64,000 nt of DNA from an uncultured Nitrosomonas sp. (GTDB taxonomy: Bacteria > Pseudomonadota > Gammaproteobacteria > Burkholderiales > Nitrosomonadaceae): positions 1 through 64,000 of the forward strand of contig NZ_CADEGP010000003.1 in NCBI RefSeq assembly GCF_902826915.1. Reading direction: 5' to 3'. The translations under genes were made by a program, and so were the position numbers. Under the pieces are notes generated by a model. It made no database searches. It was given only the letters and a program-made list of their open reading frames with translations, and was not told the DNA's origin. Positions 27,897 through 37,875 of this stretch are shown here, one piece after another. Within the stretch, counting starts at the first letter, position 1. Each line of letters starts with the position of its first letter.

Positions 27897-30437
27897 CTAT
27901 TCCTTCAAAAGCCAGATATTCTGGTTAAAGGAGCCAAAAAAGAATGATTGATCAAAACCACTCATAATGACCATCGCTTTGCATACATTACAAACTGTTC
28001 CTGTAGCCGTATACAACATAGGTCCGTTAATAGCTTCTTTCCAGGTACTGCCGTTAAAGTATTCACCCGTTGTATTCTGGTTTGAACCAAATAAAACGTG
28101 ATCCTTACCTTTGAAAAAAGCATGCGCAGAGCCTGCGCGAGAACGGTTCAGATTAGATACGAGCTGCCAAGTATCGGATACCGTATCGTAAACCTCGACA
28201 ATGCTCTGCTCACAACCAAAAAATGAACAGGCAAAACCACCAGCAACCGTTACTGTACTACTACCCGGTGCCGAGGTTGCAGCGGCATAAGCAGTAGGCG
28301 TTCCTTTTCCCGCGCCGGATGACCATTGATTGTTTGCAGGATCATAGATATAAGTTGTATTTGTCGTTCCAAAAAAACCATTAAGACCGCCAAAAACATA
28401 CAGTTTGCCATTTACGGCTACAACTGCAGACTGCATCAATGGTTCAGGCAGCGAAGCGCCCGCTTGCCAGGTTTTGCTGACTGTATCGAATATTTGCAGG
28501 CTATTGGAAATAATCCCCAAAGACGGATTATATCCCCCGACAACATAAACTTTGGAAGCAATAGCTGCAGAACCTGTGTTGCTCAGAGGTATTGGCATCG
28601 ACCATTGAGAATTTATCGTTGAAGTAAACGTAGGCAGATTCACCGATTCAACAATACCGGTAATGCCCCAAGGCGCCTCTCCACCAACAATCCAATACTT
28701 ACTGCCCACGCGGGCACCACTTGCCCAAGCACGCGGTATTATTGTTTGCCCAACCAGACTCGGTTTGAACGACACACTAAAGCATGCGCCACTATCGCTA
28801 ATGTTGCTATCTGCTCTGATTACTTTCAGCTTTCCTATACCCAAGCTGTTTAGGCCTAACTTAGCCCTGATGGTTGTATTCGACCAGCTCAAGACTGTCA
28901 GGGATGTGCCATTAAAATCAACACTACCGGAAGTTGCGCCAAAATTATGACCCGTTATGGTAATGGTATCACCCGGCGCAGCTGAAGGAGGCGAAGTACT
29001 CCAGATTGTGGGTTCGTTCATGGCTTCTGGTTTTAGGGCTTTAAACAAGTTGGCCCGGCCCTGGCTTACGCTGCGTCTGCTCATTGCAGCAGGTTGATCG
29101 ACGCTATTCATCAACGCACTTTTAACCGATCGCCAATTTTTACCAGGATTCTGGGACCAGATCATAGCAGCCATGCCGCTAATATGCGGCGTTGCCATTG
29201 ACGTTCCCGAGAGGTAATTATAATTGTTATCGGGCATCGTGCTTAGAATATCTTCACCCGGCGCAAACACGTCAACACTACTACAGCCGTAATTGGAAAA
29301 GAAAGACGGATCGTCGTTCGAATTGGAAGCTCCCACCGAAATAACATTATCCACTTTATAACCGGCAGGATAGACAGTAATATTGTCGGTATCCATTCCT
29401 TCATTGCCCGCCGCCGCAATAAATAGCACTCCTAAACCTTTAGCCAGTGTAATGGTATCGAAAAGCGCTTGCGAATATTCACCGCCACCCCAGCTATTGC
29501 TCAGAATCATGCGAGGATAGTTATTATTTATTTTGGTAACCAATGCATAGTTAATAACTTCGATTGCACCTGATACGAAACCAAAACCGCCCGAACAAAG
29601 AAACTTGAGGGCCATAATATTGGTTTTCCAGGCTACTCCTGCTACACCGATTCCATTATTGCCCTTAGCGCCGATGGTTCCACTGACATGGGTACCGTGA
29701 AAATGATCGTCCATAGGGTCAGCATCGCCATTGCAAGTATCTATTCCGTGAACATCATCGATCCAGCCGTTTCCGTCATCGTCAATGCCATTTCCGGGAA
29801 TTTCCTTTGGGTTTTTCCACATATTGGGAATTAAATCCGCATGCGTATAATCTACCCCGGTATCGACTACCCCTATAATGACTTTACTGGCATCTGTCCG
29901 GGTATTCCAAGCTTCCGGCGCATCAATGTCAGCATCCGGTATACCGAATGCCTGGCCGGTATTGTTTAATCCCCACAAATCGGAGAAATTGGGATCATTG
30001 GGTGTCGCAATCGCACGCACCTTGTAATCCGGTTCGGCATATTGCACATTATTATTGCGATATAGCATTTCAATTGCTTTGCCAACCGCCAGCGGTGTTT
30101 GAACAACATGCACACCCATATTGGCAAAGCTTTTTATAACTTTGCCCTGAACACTATTGAGTGCCGATAATTCACCTTGACTCAGACTCTCTACAGCATC
30201 GGTCGATACTTGAGAGGCATTGGCATTGACAGTCGTCTGGCTCTTGAATTTAACAAGAATTCTGTGCTCAGCAAACTCGATCTTGCTTTTTGTAGGAGCA
30301 CCTGATGACTGATCTATGGCCTGAGCCGTGAAATTAGGTACACTGTTTTGCGATGGCAAAGATATACTTTGAGCATAAGTCAAAGCATGAATACTACCGA
30401 CCAGCGTAATAAAAGCCAGCATTTTTATCAGATTCAT
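27897..30437 (-). CDS. secreted subtilisin-family (S8) serine protease with IPT/TIG and kelch repeats
   Basis: From MNLIKMLAF (AAGGGAG upstream) the 846-residue protein has a signal peptide ending near TYAQS. An inhibitor-like propeptide follows (HRILVKFKSQ ... VQYAEPDYKV), then an S8 catalytic domain. The triad is Asp in GVVDTGVDYTHADL, His in DDHFHGTHVSGTIG and Ser in LSGTSMATPHISGM. The oxyanion Asn is probably in LSNSWGGG or AAAGNEG. After it comes an IPT/TIG-like beta domain (PPSAAPGDTITITGHNFG), then about five kelch-type repeats (KVYVVGGYN, KLYVFGGLN, TVAGGF) that likely form a propeller. There is no obvious anchor or type I secretion signal, so it is periplasmic or exported by type II. 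The kelch part may bind substrate or surface. It stands alone. Confidence 0.92.
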   Translation of the reverse strand: MNLIKMLAFITLVGSIHALTYAQSISLPSQNSVPNFTAQAIDQSSGAPTKSKIEFAEHRILVKFKSQTTVNANASQVSTDAVESLSQGELSALNSVQGKVIKSFANMGVHVVQTPLAVGKAIEMLYRNNNVQYAEPDYKVRAIATPNDPNFSDLWGLNNTGQAFGIPDADIDAPEAWNTRTDASKVIIGVVDTGVDYTHADLIPNMWKNPKEIPGNGIDDDGNGWIDDVHGIDTCNGDADPMDDHFHGTHVSGTIGAKGNNGIGVAGVAWKTNIMALKFLCSGGFGFVSGAIEVINYALVTKINNNYPRMILSNSWGGGEYSQALFDTITLAKGLGVLFIAAAGNEGMDTDNITVYPAGYKVDNVISVGASNSNDDPSFFSNYGCSSVDVFAPGEDILSTMPDNNYNYLSGTSMATPHISGMAAMIWSQNPGKNWRSVKSALMNSVDQPAAMSRRSVSQGRANLFKALKPEAMNEPTIWSTSPPSAAPGDTITITGHNFGATSGSVDFNGTSLTVLSWSNTTIRAKLGLNSLGIGKLKVIRADSNISDSGACFSVSFKPSLVGQTIIPRAWASGARVGSKYWIVGGEAPWGITGIVESVNLPTFTSTINSQWSMPIPLSNTGSAAIASKVYVVGGYNPSLGIISNSLQIFDTVSKTWQAGASLPEPLMQSAVVAVNGKLYVFGGLNGFFGTTNTTYIYDPANNQWSSGAGKGTPTAYAAATSAPGSSTVTVAGGFACSFFGCEQSIVEVYDTVSDTWQLVSNLNRSRAGSAHAFFKGKDHVLFGSNQNTTGEYFNGSTWKEAINGPMLYTATGTVCNVCKAMVIMSGFDQSFFFGSFNQNIWLLKE

Positions 30438-31138
30438 AAAACTCCCTTCGAAAGATAGCATCGGTGCAAATAAGCCATTCAACTTGAATTACTTGCAATA
30501 AAATTAACAAAAGATACAAAAGCTTTTTTACAGCCAACAAGTAGTTGATGTCTCGATCCTTTCTCCCTTTATGCAGTTGATGAAATTAAGCTGAACGCAT
30601 TTCGTTGCCGTTAATTTTTGGAGTTAGAAATGTAAAAACCATCTTTGTAGAATAAAATGATTTGACAATGAACTCACACTGCTGAGTCTCAATGGAACAT
30701 ACTCGCAGAACTTCGTAAGACTTTATATAATTTTGGGTAAACAAGATATTCTATTTAATAATTAACGCATTAACTAAATATTCTCATTATTGATGATAAC
30801 TAAAGGTTGGCAATTCATAGAGAATTCGCAAAAATTATTCTTGTTTGCCTATAGTGGATATGAAAACATCTTTTCGTGTAGTTGAACTGTGATTTTTCTC
30901 ACATGGTTGATCAAATAGTTCTATTTATCAATTTTTAACGAAGATCTTTTAAACAAAAACGTGAATACTGTTGCAAAAAAGTTGCTTATTCAGCTTGAAC
31001 TAGACCTAATTTGGTAATCGGTTTAACCACATGAAGAACACTGACTGAAATATACAGCGTACTCAAAACGTAGCGTAATCCGTTAATTGGCATCTGCGCA
31101 TATATCATTCGGTGCATTGCGCTACGCTTAATAACCTT
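30438..31138. other. AT-rich intergenic stretch, 700 bases
   Basis: No coding frame with recognisable similarity was seen. The part next to the protease gene should hold its promoter. The part next to cusA contains an inverted repeat (31069-31126). Short open frames here look random. Confidence 0.5.
31069..31126. repeat. imperfect inverted repeat downstream of cusA
   Basis: The arms CGTAGCGTAAT (31069-31079) and ATTGCGCTACG (31116-31126) pair over 11 bases with one mismatch around a 36-base spacer. It starts a dozen bases beyond the cusA stop, so it could end the efflux operon transcript. The GATTACGCTACG core is a sequence often found in dispersed repeats (recollection, not checked). Confidence 0.4.
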
Positions 31139-34100
31139 CTATCTGCTTTTACACTCCGCACGCCGCAATGGAACTTCCTTGACCACCGCATACACTGCCG
31201 GAAAAATGATCAATGTCAGGATCATCGCGGAAACCATGCCCCCGACCATCGGCGCCGCGATGCGGCGCATCACTTCGGAGCCGGTGCCGGTGCTGAGCAT
31301 GACCGGCAGCAGGCCGACCACGCTGCCGGCGATGGTCATCATCACCGGACGGATGCGGTAAACAGCACCTTGCACCACGGCGTCGTACAAATCGTTGAGG
31401 GTTATCTGTTCAGCAATCGCTTTACGTTGCCGGACAATGGTGGCGAACGCTTGATCGATGAAGGTCAGCATCACCATGCCGGATTCCGCGGCGATGCCGA
31501 TCAGGCCGATGAAACCGACCGCGGCGGCAATGCTCAGGTTGTAATCGAGCCAGTACATCAGCCAGATGCCACCGACCAACGAGAACGGTATCGACAGCAT
31601 CACGATCAGCGTTTCGGTCAAGCGGCCGAAATTCAGGTAAACCAGCAGAAACACCAGCGATAGGGTCAGCGGAATCACTAGTTTCAATTTTTCGGTGGCA
31701 CGCTGCATGTATTCAAACTGACCGCTCCAGGTTGCATAGTATCCCGGCGGGAATTGTACCTGCTGTTGCACGGCTTGTTGCGCATCGGCGATATAACCGC
31801 CGATGTCACGGTCGCGGATGTCGATGAAGATGTAAGCCGAGAGCAGCGCGTTTTCGGTACGGATACTGGGCGGCCCTTGCACCAGCTTGACTTGCGCCAA
31901 TTGACCCAATGGAATCATGGTGCCGCCCATCGCGGGCACCAGCACTTGCGTGGCAATGGCTTGCGGGTCGCTGCGCAGTTCGCGCGGATAGCGGATCGCC
32001 ACGTCAAAGCGCTCGCGGCCTTCCACCGTGGTGGTAATCACTTCCCCGCCCAATGCCACGGAAATCACTTCGAGCAGATCACCCACCGCCAGGCCGTAGC
32101 GCGCCAATGCCAGCCGGTCCGGCTCGATATCCAGATAATAACCGCCGGTGATGCGCTCGGCGTAAGCGCTGGTAGTGCCGGGTACGGTTTTCACCACGGC
32201 TTCGATTTGCCGTGCGATGGCTTCGATTTCAGTTAAATCATTGCCGAATACCTTGATCCCGACCGGGGTGCGGATGCCGGTGGCGAGCATGTCGATGCGA
32301 TTTTTGATCGGCATGGTCCAGGCATTCGCGACACCAGGGATTTGCAGCGCTTGATCGAGTTCAGCAATTAGTTGGTCGATGGTCATGCCGGGACGCCATT
32401 CACGCTCCGGTTTCAGATTGATGATGGTTTCAGTCATTTCCAGTGGCGCCGGATCGGTCGCTGTATCAGCGCGTCCCGCTTTGCCGAATACCGAGGCCAC
32501 TTCCGGAAAATTCATGATGATTTTGTTTTGTGTCTGCATCGTTTCCGCCGCCTTGGTCACTGAAATGCCCGGCAACGTGACGGGCATGTACAGCAACGTA
32601 CCCTCGTTTAATGTCGGCATGAATTCGGTGCCCAGCCGCATGGCCGGATAAACCGTCACAGCCAGCACGCCCAATGCAATCACCAGGATGGATTTTTTCC
32701 AGCGCATCACGCCAGCGACAACCGGTTGATAGCCGCGAATCATCAAGCGGCCCAGTAGATTGTCTTGCTCACGCGGAATGCGGCCACGGATCAACAGCAG
32801 TATCAGCACCGGAACCAGCGTAATCGATAGAACGGCTGCACCGGCCATGGCAAAGGTTTTGGTATACGCGAGCGGCTGGAACATGCGCCCTTCCTGCGCT
32901 TCCAGCGCGAACACCGGCAGAAACGACACCGTGATGATTAACAAGCTGAAAAACAATGACGGCCCGACTTCCTTGCACGCGGCGATAACCGCATCGGTGC
33001 GCGATTCTCCCGGTTTAAGCCGCGCCAGATGCTTATGCGCATTTTCCACCATGACAATGGCGGCGTCCGTCATTTCCGCAATCGCTAAGGCTATTCCGGC
33101 CAGGCTCATGATATTGGAGTTAATGCCTAGTTGCGCCATGGCAATAAACGCAATCAGCACGCCGATGGGCAACATGATGATCGCCACCAGCGCGCTGCGC
33201 ACGTGCATCAGAAATACCGCGCACACCAATGCCACGATGATGATCTGCTCGATGAATACTTCCTGCAGTGTCGCAATGGCGCGGTGGATCAGTTCCGAAC
33301 GGTTGTATACCGATTCGACCGAAACATCCTGCGGCAAACCGGATTTGATCTGGTCAATTTTTGCTTCGAGATCGTGAATGACATCCAGTGCATTCTCGCC
33401 ATAACGTGCCACCGCGATGCCGGAAACCGCCTCCCCTTCACCGTTCAGCTCGGTGATGCCGCGCCGTTCGCTGGGTACCAGTTCCACGCGGGCAATATCC
33501 CGCAACAACACAGGCATGCCGACATGCGCCCGCACCACCAGATTCTCCAGATCGCTGATACTTTGCAGATAGCCCCGGCCACGCACCATGTATTCGGTTT
33601 CCGCCAATTCGATCACGCGCCCGCCGACATCGCGGTTGCTGGCGGCGATCACTTCAGTGATGCGTTTCAATGGGATATCATACGCTTGCAGGCGGCGCGG
33701 ATCGACCGTGATCTGATAGGTTTTGACAAAGCCGCCGACACTGGCAATTTCGGATATGCCATGCGTGGTGGTGAGTTGATAGCGCAGAAACCAGTCCTGA
33801 ATGGTGCGCAATTCGTCCAGCGTACGGTCTTTGGCAGTTACGATATACTGATAAATCCAACCGACGCCGGTGGCGTCCGGACCCAGCGCAGGGCGCACAT
33901 CCTGCGGCAGTTGATTGGCTGCAAAACTCAAATACTCCAGCACGCGCGATCGCGCCCAGTAAATATCGGTGCCATCTTCAAAAATGACGTAAATGAACGA
34001 AACCCCAAAAGCCGATTGACCACGCACGACCTTTGCGCGTGGCACAGCCAGCATGGCGGTGGTGAGCGGATAAGTGACCTGATCCTCGACCACCTGTGGC

Positions 34101-34270
34101 GCCTGTCCAGGGTATTCGGTATAGATGATGACTTGCACATCGGACAAATCGGGAATCGCGTCAATCGGCATTTTCCATAGTGAGTAGATACCCCAACCGA
34201 TGATGAACACGGTACTGAGCAATACCAGGAAAACATTACGGATCGACCATTCAATCACGTGCTTGAGCAT
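31139..34270 (-). CDS. cusA: CusA-type heavy-metal efflux RND pump (Cu+/Ag+)
   Basis: This inner-membrane proton-driven pump exports monovalent copper or silver through the adaptor and outer-membrane channel. The 1043-residue protein has the 12-helix RND layout with two periplasmic loops. The TM4 segment AIAEMTDAAIVMVENAHKHL is CusA/SilA-like, with the proton-relay Asp. The three periplasmic methionines that bind Cu/Ag in CusA have counterparts in LLYMPVTLPG, PLEMTETII and NRIDMLATGI. The TM10 Glu is in GIAAESGMVML. The position of E. coli CusA Lys984 (RPK-MT, from memory) reads Val here (RPVMMT), as in some CzcA proteins. It is the last gene of the operon, 12 bases after cusB. Confidence 0.95.
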   Translation of the reverse strand: MLKHVIEWSIRNVFLVLLSTVFIIGWGIYSLWKMPIDAIPDLSDVQVIIYTEYPGQAPQVVEDQVTYPLTTAMLAVPRAKVVRGQSAFGVSFIYVIFEDGTDIYWARSRVLEYLSFAANQLPQDVRPALGPDATGVGWIYQYIVTAKDRTLDELRTIQDWFLRYQLTTTHGISEIASVGGFVKTYQITVDPRRLQAYDIPLKRITEVIAASNRDVGGRVIELAETEYMVRGRGYLQSISDLENLVVRAHVGMPVLLRDIARVELVPSERRGITELNGEGEAVSGIAVARYGENALDVIHDLEAKIDQIKSGLPQDVSVESVYNRSELIHRAIATLQEVFIEQIIIVALVCAVFLMHVRSALVAIIMLPIGVLIAFIAMAQLGINSNIMSLAGIALAIAEMTDAAIVMVENAHKHLARLKPGESRTDAVIAACKEVGPSLFFSLLIITVSFLPVFALEAQEGRMFQPLAYTKTFAMAGAAVLSITLVPVLILLLIRGRIPREQDNLLGRLMIRGYQPVVAGVMRWKKSILVIALGVLAVTVYPAMRLGTEFMPTLNEGTLLYMPVTLPGISVTKAAETMQTQNKIIMNFPEVASVFGKAGRADTATDPAPLEMTETIINLKPEREWRPGMTIDQLIAELDQALQIPGVANAWTMPIKNRIDMLATGIRTPVGIKVFGNDLTEIEAIARQIEAVVKTVPGTTSAYAERITGGYYLDIEPDRLALARYGLAVGDLLEVISVALGGEVITTTVEGRERFDVAIRYPRELRSDPQAIATQVLVPAMGGTMIPLGQLAQVKLVQGPPSIRTENALLSAYIFIDIRDRDIGGYIADAQQAVQQQVQFPPGYYATWSGQFEYMQRATEKLKLVIPLTLSLVFLLVYLNFGRLTETLIVMLSIPFSLVGGIWLMYWLDYNLSIAAAVGFIGLIGIAAESGMVMLTFIDQAFATIVRQRKAIAEQITLNDLYDAVVQGAVYRIRPVMMTIAGSVVGLLPVMLSTGTGSEVMRRIAAPMVGGMVSAMILTLIIFPAVYAVVKEVPLRRAECKSR

Positions 34271-34282
34271 GTCGATACCCTC

Positions 34283-35857
34283 CTAGTGATCGTGAAAAGT
34301 ATCGGCTGGTTGAATGCGCACAATCACAAATTCACCAGCGGATTCCTCGGCGATTTCAAAAATGACTTTCTGCCCTGGCTTGAACGCTTGTAATAGCGCC
34401 GGTTCTTGAACGCGAAAATCCATTACCATAGCGGGCCACTGGAGGCTTGCTATCGGGCCGTGCGCAAGTGTGACCGTCGTATGCGCAAAATCAATCGCCT
34501 CAATGCTGCCTTCACCACGATATCGCACTTGTGAAGCAGACAAAACCGCTGAGCTGGATGCAATTTCCTGTTCACCGGACACTGGATAATACGAAGTATG
34601 GCCAAAACTGTTGAGCGCGCTTTTAAAGTTGCTTTCCGCGTCAATCAGAAAATTCGCCTTGACCACCACGGCCTCGCCAGCTCGAAGCCCACCCAGCACT
34701 TCGGCATAGCCATCGGCATGCATGCCCAGCTTTACCGTGCGCGGTTCATAGCGGCCGGCTCCCAAATCTACCAAGACCACGCGACGGGTTCCAGTATCCA
34801 GCACGGCCGAATCCGGTACGGTCAGCACTTTATTTTTACTATGAAACGATGCAAATTCGGCGCGTGCATACATGGCAGGCTTCAGTAGGCCATCAGGATT
34901 GGGCAGCACGATGCGTACGATGGCGGTGCGTGTCTCTGGCGTTACCGCCGGATAAATAAACGCCACTTCGCCGTTAAAAACCTTGTCGGGATAAGCATCC
35001 ACGCGGATGGTCACGCGCTGGTCAGGATGAATCATGCTCAGATCCTGTTCGAATACATCGGCCAGCATCCACACGCTCGACAAATCGGCGATTTGGTACA
35101 GCGTTTCTCCCGGCATGAAACGTTGCCCTTCTATGGCTTTCTTTTCCAGCACCACGCCATCGGCTTGCGCACGCAATGTTAAGTACTGGCGGACTTCGCC
35201 GGTCTGCTGCAAACGTTGTAATTCAGTTTCCGCGACATCCCAGTTGCGCAGTTTTTGTAAGGCGCTGGTAACCAGCCGTTGCATTGCGGCGCGCACGTCC
35301 GGGTCACCGTCAGCGACCGATTGCAAGCCGCGCGCGGCAATCAAATATTCCTGCTGCGCGGCAATCAAATCAGGACTGTAGACATCCATCAGCGCATCGC
35401 CTTTTCTGACCGCTTGTCCCGTGGTATTAACGTATAACCGTTGTATCCAGCCCTCGAACTTGGTCACTACGGTGTATTGCTTGCGTTCATCGGTCTGCAC
35501 TGTAGCCACCGCGCGCACAGTGCGTATCAGTTCGCGCAACTCCGCCTTTTCGGTGCGCACACCGAGTTTTTGTACTTTTTCAGTACTAATGGCCACAATG
35601 TTCTGATCCGATGGCTTTTCTTCGCCATCGTAAACCGGCAGATAATCCATTCCCATCGGATCTTTTTTGGGTACTGGAGAGGTATCGGGTAATCCCATTG
35701 GGTTGCGGTAATACAGAATCTTACGATCTCCTTTAGTTGCTACAGCTGCAGTTGTTGTTTCGGCAGTTTGTGATTGGGTATAACCCCACCAATAGCCTGC
35801 GGCCAGCATGGCTAATAGCGCGATTACGGATAAGACCTGCTTAATCATGGATGGCAT
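34283..35857 (-). CDS. cusB: CusB-type periplasmic adaptor with metal-binding N-terminus and fused CusF domain
   Basis: This membrane-fusion protein links CusA to the outer-membrane channel and delivers metal. In the 524 residues an N-terminal anchor (about 5-25) is followed by a small heavy-metal-binding region (YYRNPMGLPDTSPVPKKDPM). The adaptor's barrel-sandwich, coiled-coil and beta-barrel domains come next. A C-terminal CusF domain begins near residue 440. The CusF copper ligands are all conserved with correct spacing in AHGPIASLQWPAMVMDF (His, Trp 8 later, Met 3 and 5 after Trp). In E. coli CusF is a separate chaperone, so this is a fusion. The start has AGGAGC 8 bases upstream. Confidence 0.95.
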   Translation of the reverse strand: MPSMIKQVLSVIALLAMLAAGYWWGYTQSQTAETTTAAVATKGDRKILYYRNPMGLPDTSPVPKKDPMGMDYLPVYDGEEKPSDQNIVAISTEKVQKLGVRTEKAELRELIRTVRAVATVQTDERKQYTVVTKFEGWIQRLYVNTTGQAVRKGDALMDVYSPDLIAAQQEYLIAARGLQSVADGDPDVRAAMQRLVTSALQKLRNWDVAETELQRLQQTGEVRQYLTLRAQADGVVLEKKAIEGQRFMPGETLYQIADLSSVWMLADVFEQDLSMIHPDQRVTIRVDAYPDKVFNGEVAFIYPAVTPETRTAIVRIVLPNPDGLLKPAMYARAEFASFHSKNKVLTVPDSAVLDTGTRRVVLVDLGAGRYEPRTVKLGMHADGYAEVLGGLRAGEAVVVKANFLIDAESNFKSALNSFGHTSYYPVSGEQEIASSSAVLSASQVRYRGEGSIEAIDFAHTTVTLAHGPIASLQWPAMVMDFRVQEPALLQAFKPGQKVIFEIAEESAGEFVIVRIQPADTFHDH

Positions 35858-35877
35858 GGGAAGCTCCTGGATAGTTA

Positions 35878-37224
35878 TCAGTGCGCATGTTTCTTACCCA
35901 CCAACCAATCAATCTCCGCCAGTGCTTTGTTGTAATTGGCAATTGCGGTGATGTGATTGGTTTCATAATCAAATACCGTCATCTGATTATCCAGCAGCGT
36001 CAGAAAATCAACCCGGCCTACCTGATAGGCAGCCAAAGCGGATTCAACCGTCAACCGTGCTTGCGGCAGAATGGTAGTGTGATAAAGTTTGACTGATTTC
36101 AGGCTTTGTTCGGCCATGGCAATTTGTTGCCGCAGTCTTGCTGTCACCTCGTTGCTTTGCGCCTGATACAGACTAGCTATCTGGTCACGTAGCGCTTGCG
36201 CTTCCAGGATACGCGGCTCGATTTTATTGCCGCGCCATACCGGCAGATTGACAGCCACCGTCATGCTGACCATATCGTCACGTCGGCTGCCATCCAGCAT
36301 ACTGTCGCGCTGGCCATACGAAAAACGCACATCGAGATCCGGGTAATAAGCTCGGCGCGCCAAATCAACGGATTTTTCATTGCGCGCAATCAGGCTTTGC
36401 AGTGCTAGCAGTTGCGGGCGCTGTGTCATGGCCTCTTGCTGCAGCACCTCTATAATCAAGGGCGTTTCCTGAAGGTGCAGCAGTGTTGGAACCAGCGCTT
36501 CGATCTGAGTGCTGCGTCCCAATGCGCGAATCAGTTCCGCTTCAAATACAGGCTGCTCACGCTCCAGTCCCAGCAATCGGTCCAGCATTCTTGAAACTTG
36601 TGTCTGCGCCTTCAGTACATCCGCCTGACTGCCTTGTCCTACTTGATAACGTTCTTCAGCAATGCGCAAAAAATATTCCAGCGTTTGCCGGTTTTTTTCA
36701 ACCAATTGAATCATCTCGAACGTAAGGCCCAGACCAAAATAAGCCGTCTTCAGGTCGTGCACCACGCGGTTAATTGTTTCTTGATAGCCATATTCAATCG
36801 CCTGTGCATCCTTGCTGGCAACTTCCTTGCGCAAACCGCGTTTTCCCGGAAAAGGCAGACGCTGAGACAGGCCGATCATTTTCATCGTCATATCTTCACG
36901 GTTAAATGGCGACGACGCCAACGGCGCATTGATCACGCCTGCTTCGAGTATGGGATCATCCAGTGCCTCAGCCGGCACAATTCTTTGCTGTGCTGCTGTG
37001 CGTTCCTGTTGTGCCGCTCGGATTTCTGGATTGTTTTCCAGTGTTTCCCGAATCAGTCCGGGTAATAATGTGCTATTGCTCAAGTGCGATGTGGTTGCGG
37101 TTTTTTGCGCGACGGAGTGAGTAAACACGGTTGATCCGTTGTCGTTTGCTTTTCCCTCTGCCTGTGCGTGAGTTATTGCTGCAGTCACTGTCAACGCAAT
37201 AACAATCATCCCAGCGCGATTCAT
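35878..37224 (-). CDS. cusC: TolC-family outer-membrane channel (CusC-like)
   Basis: This outer-membrane efflux protein completes the CusCBA export path. The 448-residue product has a signal peptide (MIVIALTVTAAITHAQA). Two TolC-type repeats of long amphipathic helices follow, with LIRETLENNPEIRAAQQERTAA and AYQVGRVDFLTLLDNQMTVFDYE typical of the family. No lipobox Cys is seen, unlike E. coli CusC. Its ATG overlaps the stop codon of a 21-codon leader ORF (ATGA), and GGAGG lies 6 bases before the start, so translation of the two is probably coupled. Confidence 0.93.
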   Translation of the reverse strand: MNRAGMIVIALTVTAAITHAQAEGKANDNGSTVFTHSVAQKTATTSHLSNSTLLPGLIRETLENNPEIRAAQQERTAAQQRIVPAEALDDPILEAGVINAPLASSPFNREDMTMKMIGLSQRLPFPGKRGLRKEVASKDAQAIEYGYQETINRVVHDLKTAYFGLGLTFEMIQLVEKNRQTLEYFLRIAEERYQVGQGSQADVLKAQTQVSRMLDRLLGLEREQPVFEAELIRALGRSTQIEALVPTLLHLQETPLIIEVLQQEAMTQRPQLLALQSLIARNEKSVDLARRAYYPDLDVRFSYGQRDSMLDGSRRDDMVSMTVAVNLPVWRGNKIEPRILEAQALRDQIASLYQAQSNEVTARLRQQIAMAEQSLKSVKLYHTTILPQARLTVESALAAYQVGRVDFLTLLDNQMTVFDYETNHITAIANYNKALAEIDWLVGKKHAH

Positions 37225-37286
37225 GGTAGCCTCCAGATGAAGTTTTGATACTGTTGGTGCGTATGAATATCGAATAAAATTAACAT
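37221..37286 (-). CDS. 21-residue leader ORF coupled to cusC
   Basis: A perfect AGGAGG (37291-37296) lies 4 bases before an ATG. It opens a short frame, MLILFDIHTHQQYQNF followed by IWRLP and TGA, and the TGA overlaps the cusC ATG. The cusC ribosome-binding site is inside this ORF. This arrangement suggests translational coupling or a regulatory leader. Histidines and the absence of Cys are all that can be said about a metal link. It is unproven and could be chance. Confidence 0.45.
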   Translation of the reverse strand: MLILFDIHTHQQYQNFIWRLP

Positions 37287-37432
37287 TTAACCTCCTGGCA
37301 GGTAATTTCGTCTGTTCGATTGAAAATGAGCAGACACTGCAAATAGCTTGCGATATTGCACTTGCTACGCAATACGTATCAATGCACAGAAGCTATGCAA
37401 AAATCGCTCGTTTGCCGGAGCAACCGGCGGGA

Positions 37433-37813
37433 TTACAGGAGATTGAGTAGTGGAGGGCGTTGTGGTTGTTCCGGATCAAACGACGTGAATCCGGAATTCA
37501 AAGAAATAACAGTAGAGGTGATTCCGATCAGCATCGGCACTGCATAACCCGACAGAATCGGCGTGCTGCTATAAACATTACAAGAAGTGTCGTCGCATGG
37601 CAGACTGGATAACACGTGATGAGTGGTGCCATCAGCCGTTTGCTTATGACAGCCGTCATGATGATGGCTGTCGATGGTTATCGCTGACTTGTCGGCTTGA
37701 TTGTGAATATTTTTCTCCTGCACGCACACGGACAAAACAGCTGCTGCAGCACCTTGCAGAGGCAGCCACAGCATAAAAAAAACCAATAACCATTTGCAGT
37801 CGTATGCTTTCAT
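37433..37813 (-). CDS. small secreted His/Cys-rich protein upstream of cusCBA
   Basis: From MKAYDCKWLL this is a 126-residue protein with a signal sequence (cleavage probably near GAAAA). Its middle is rich in possible metal ligands: HNQADK, HHHDGCHKQ, THHVLSSLPCDDTSC. The C-terminus ends PEQPQRPPLLNLL, like the proline/arginine tail of small periplasmic proteins that precede czc/cus operons in other betaproteobacteria (family recollection). A role in sensing or binding periplasmic copper is inferred. It lies 208 bases upstream of cusC and 62 bases after the TPR gene, same strand. Confidence 0.7.
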   Translation of the reverse strand: MKAYDCKWLLVFFMLWLPLQGAAAAVLSVCVQEKNIHNQADKSAITIDSHHHDGCHKQTADGTTHHVLSSLPCDDTSCNVYSSTPILSGYAVPMLIGITSTVISLNSGFTSFDPEQPQRPPLLNLL

Positions 37814-37875
37814 GTTTTTATTATAAACAGTTTCCGAGTTTGGCAAAGAAAATCTTCAGTGCATTCCTGTCCCTA

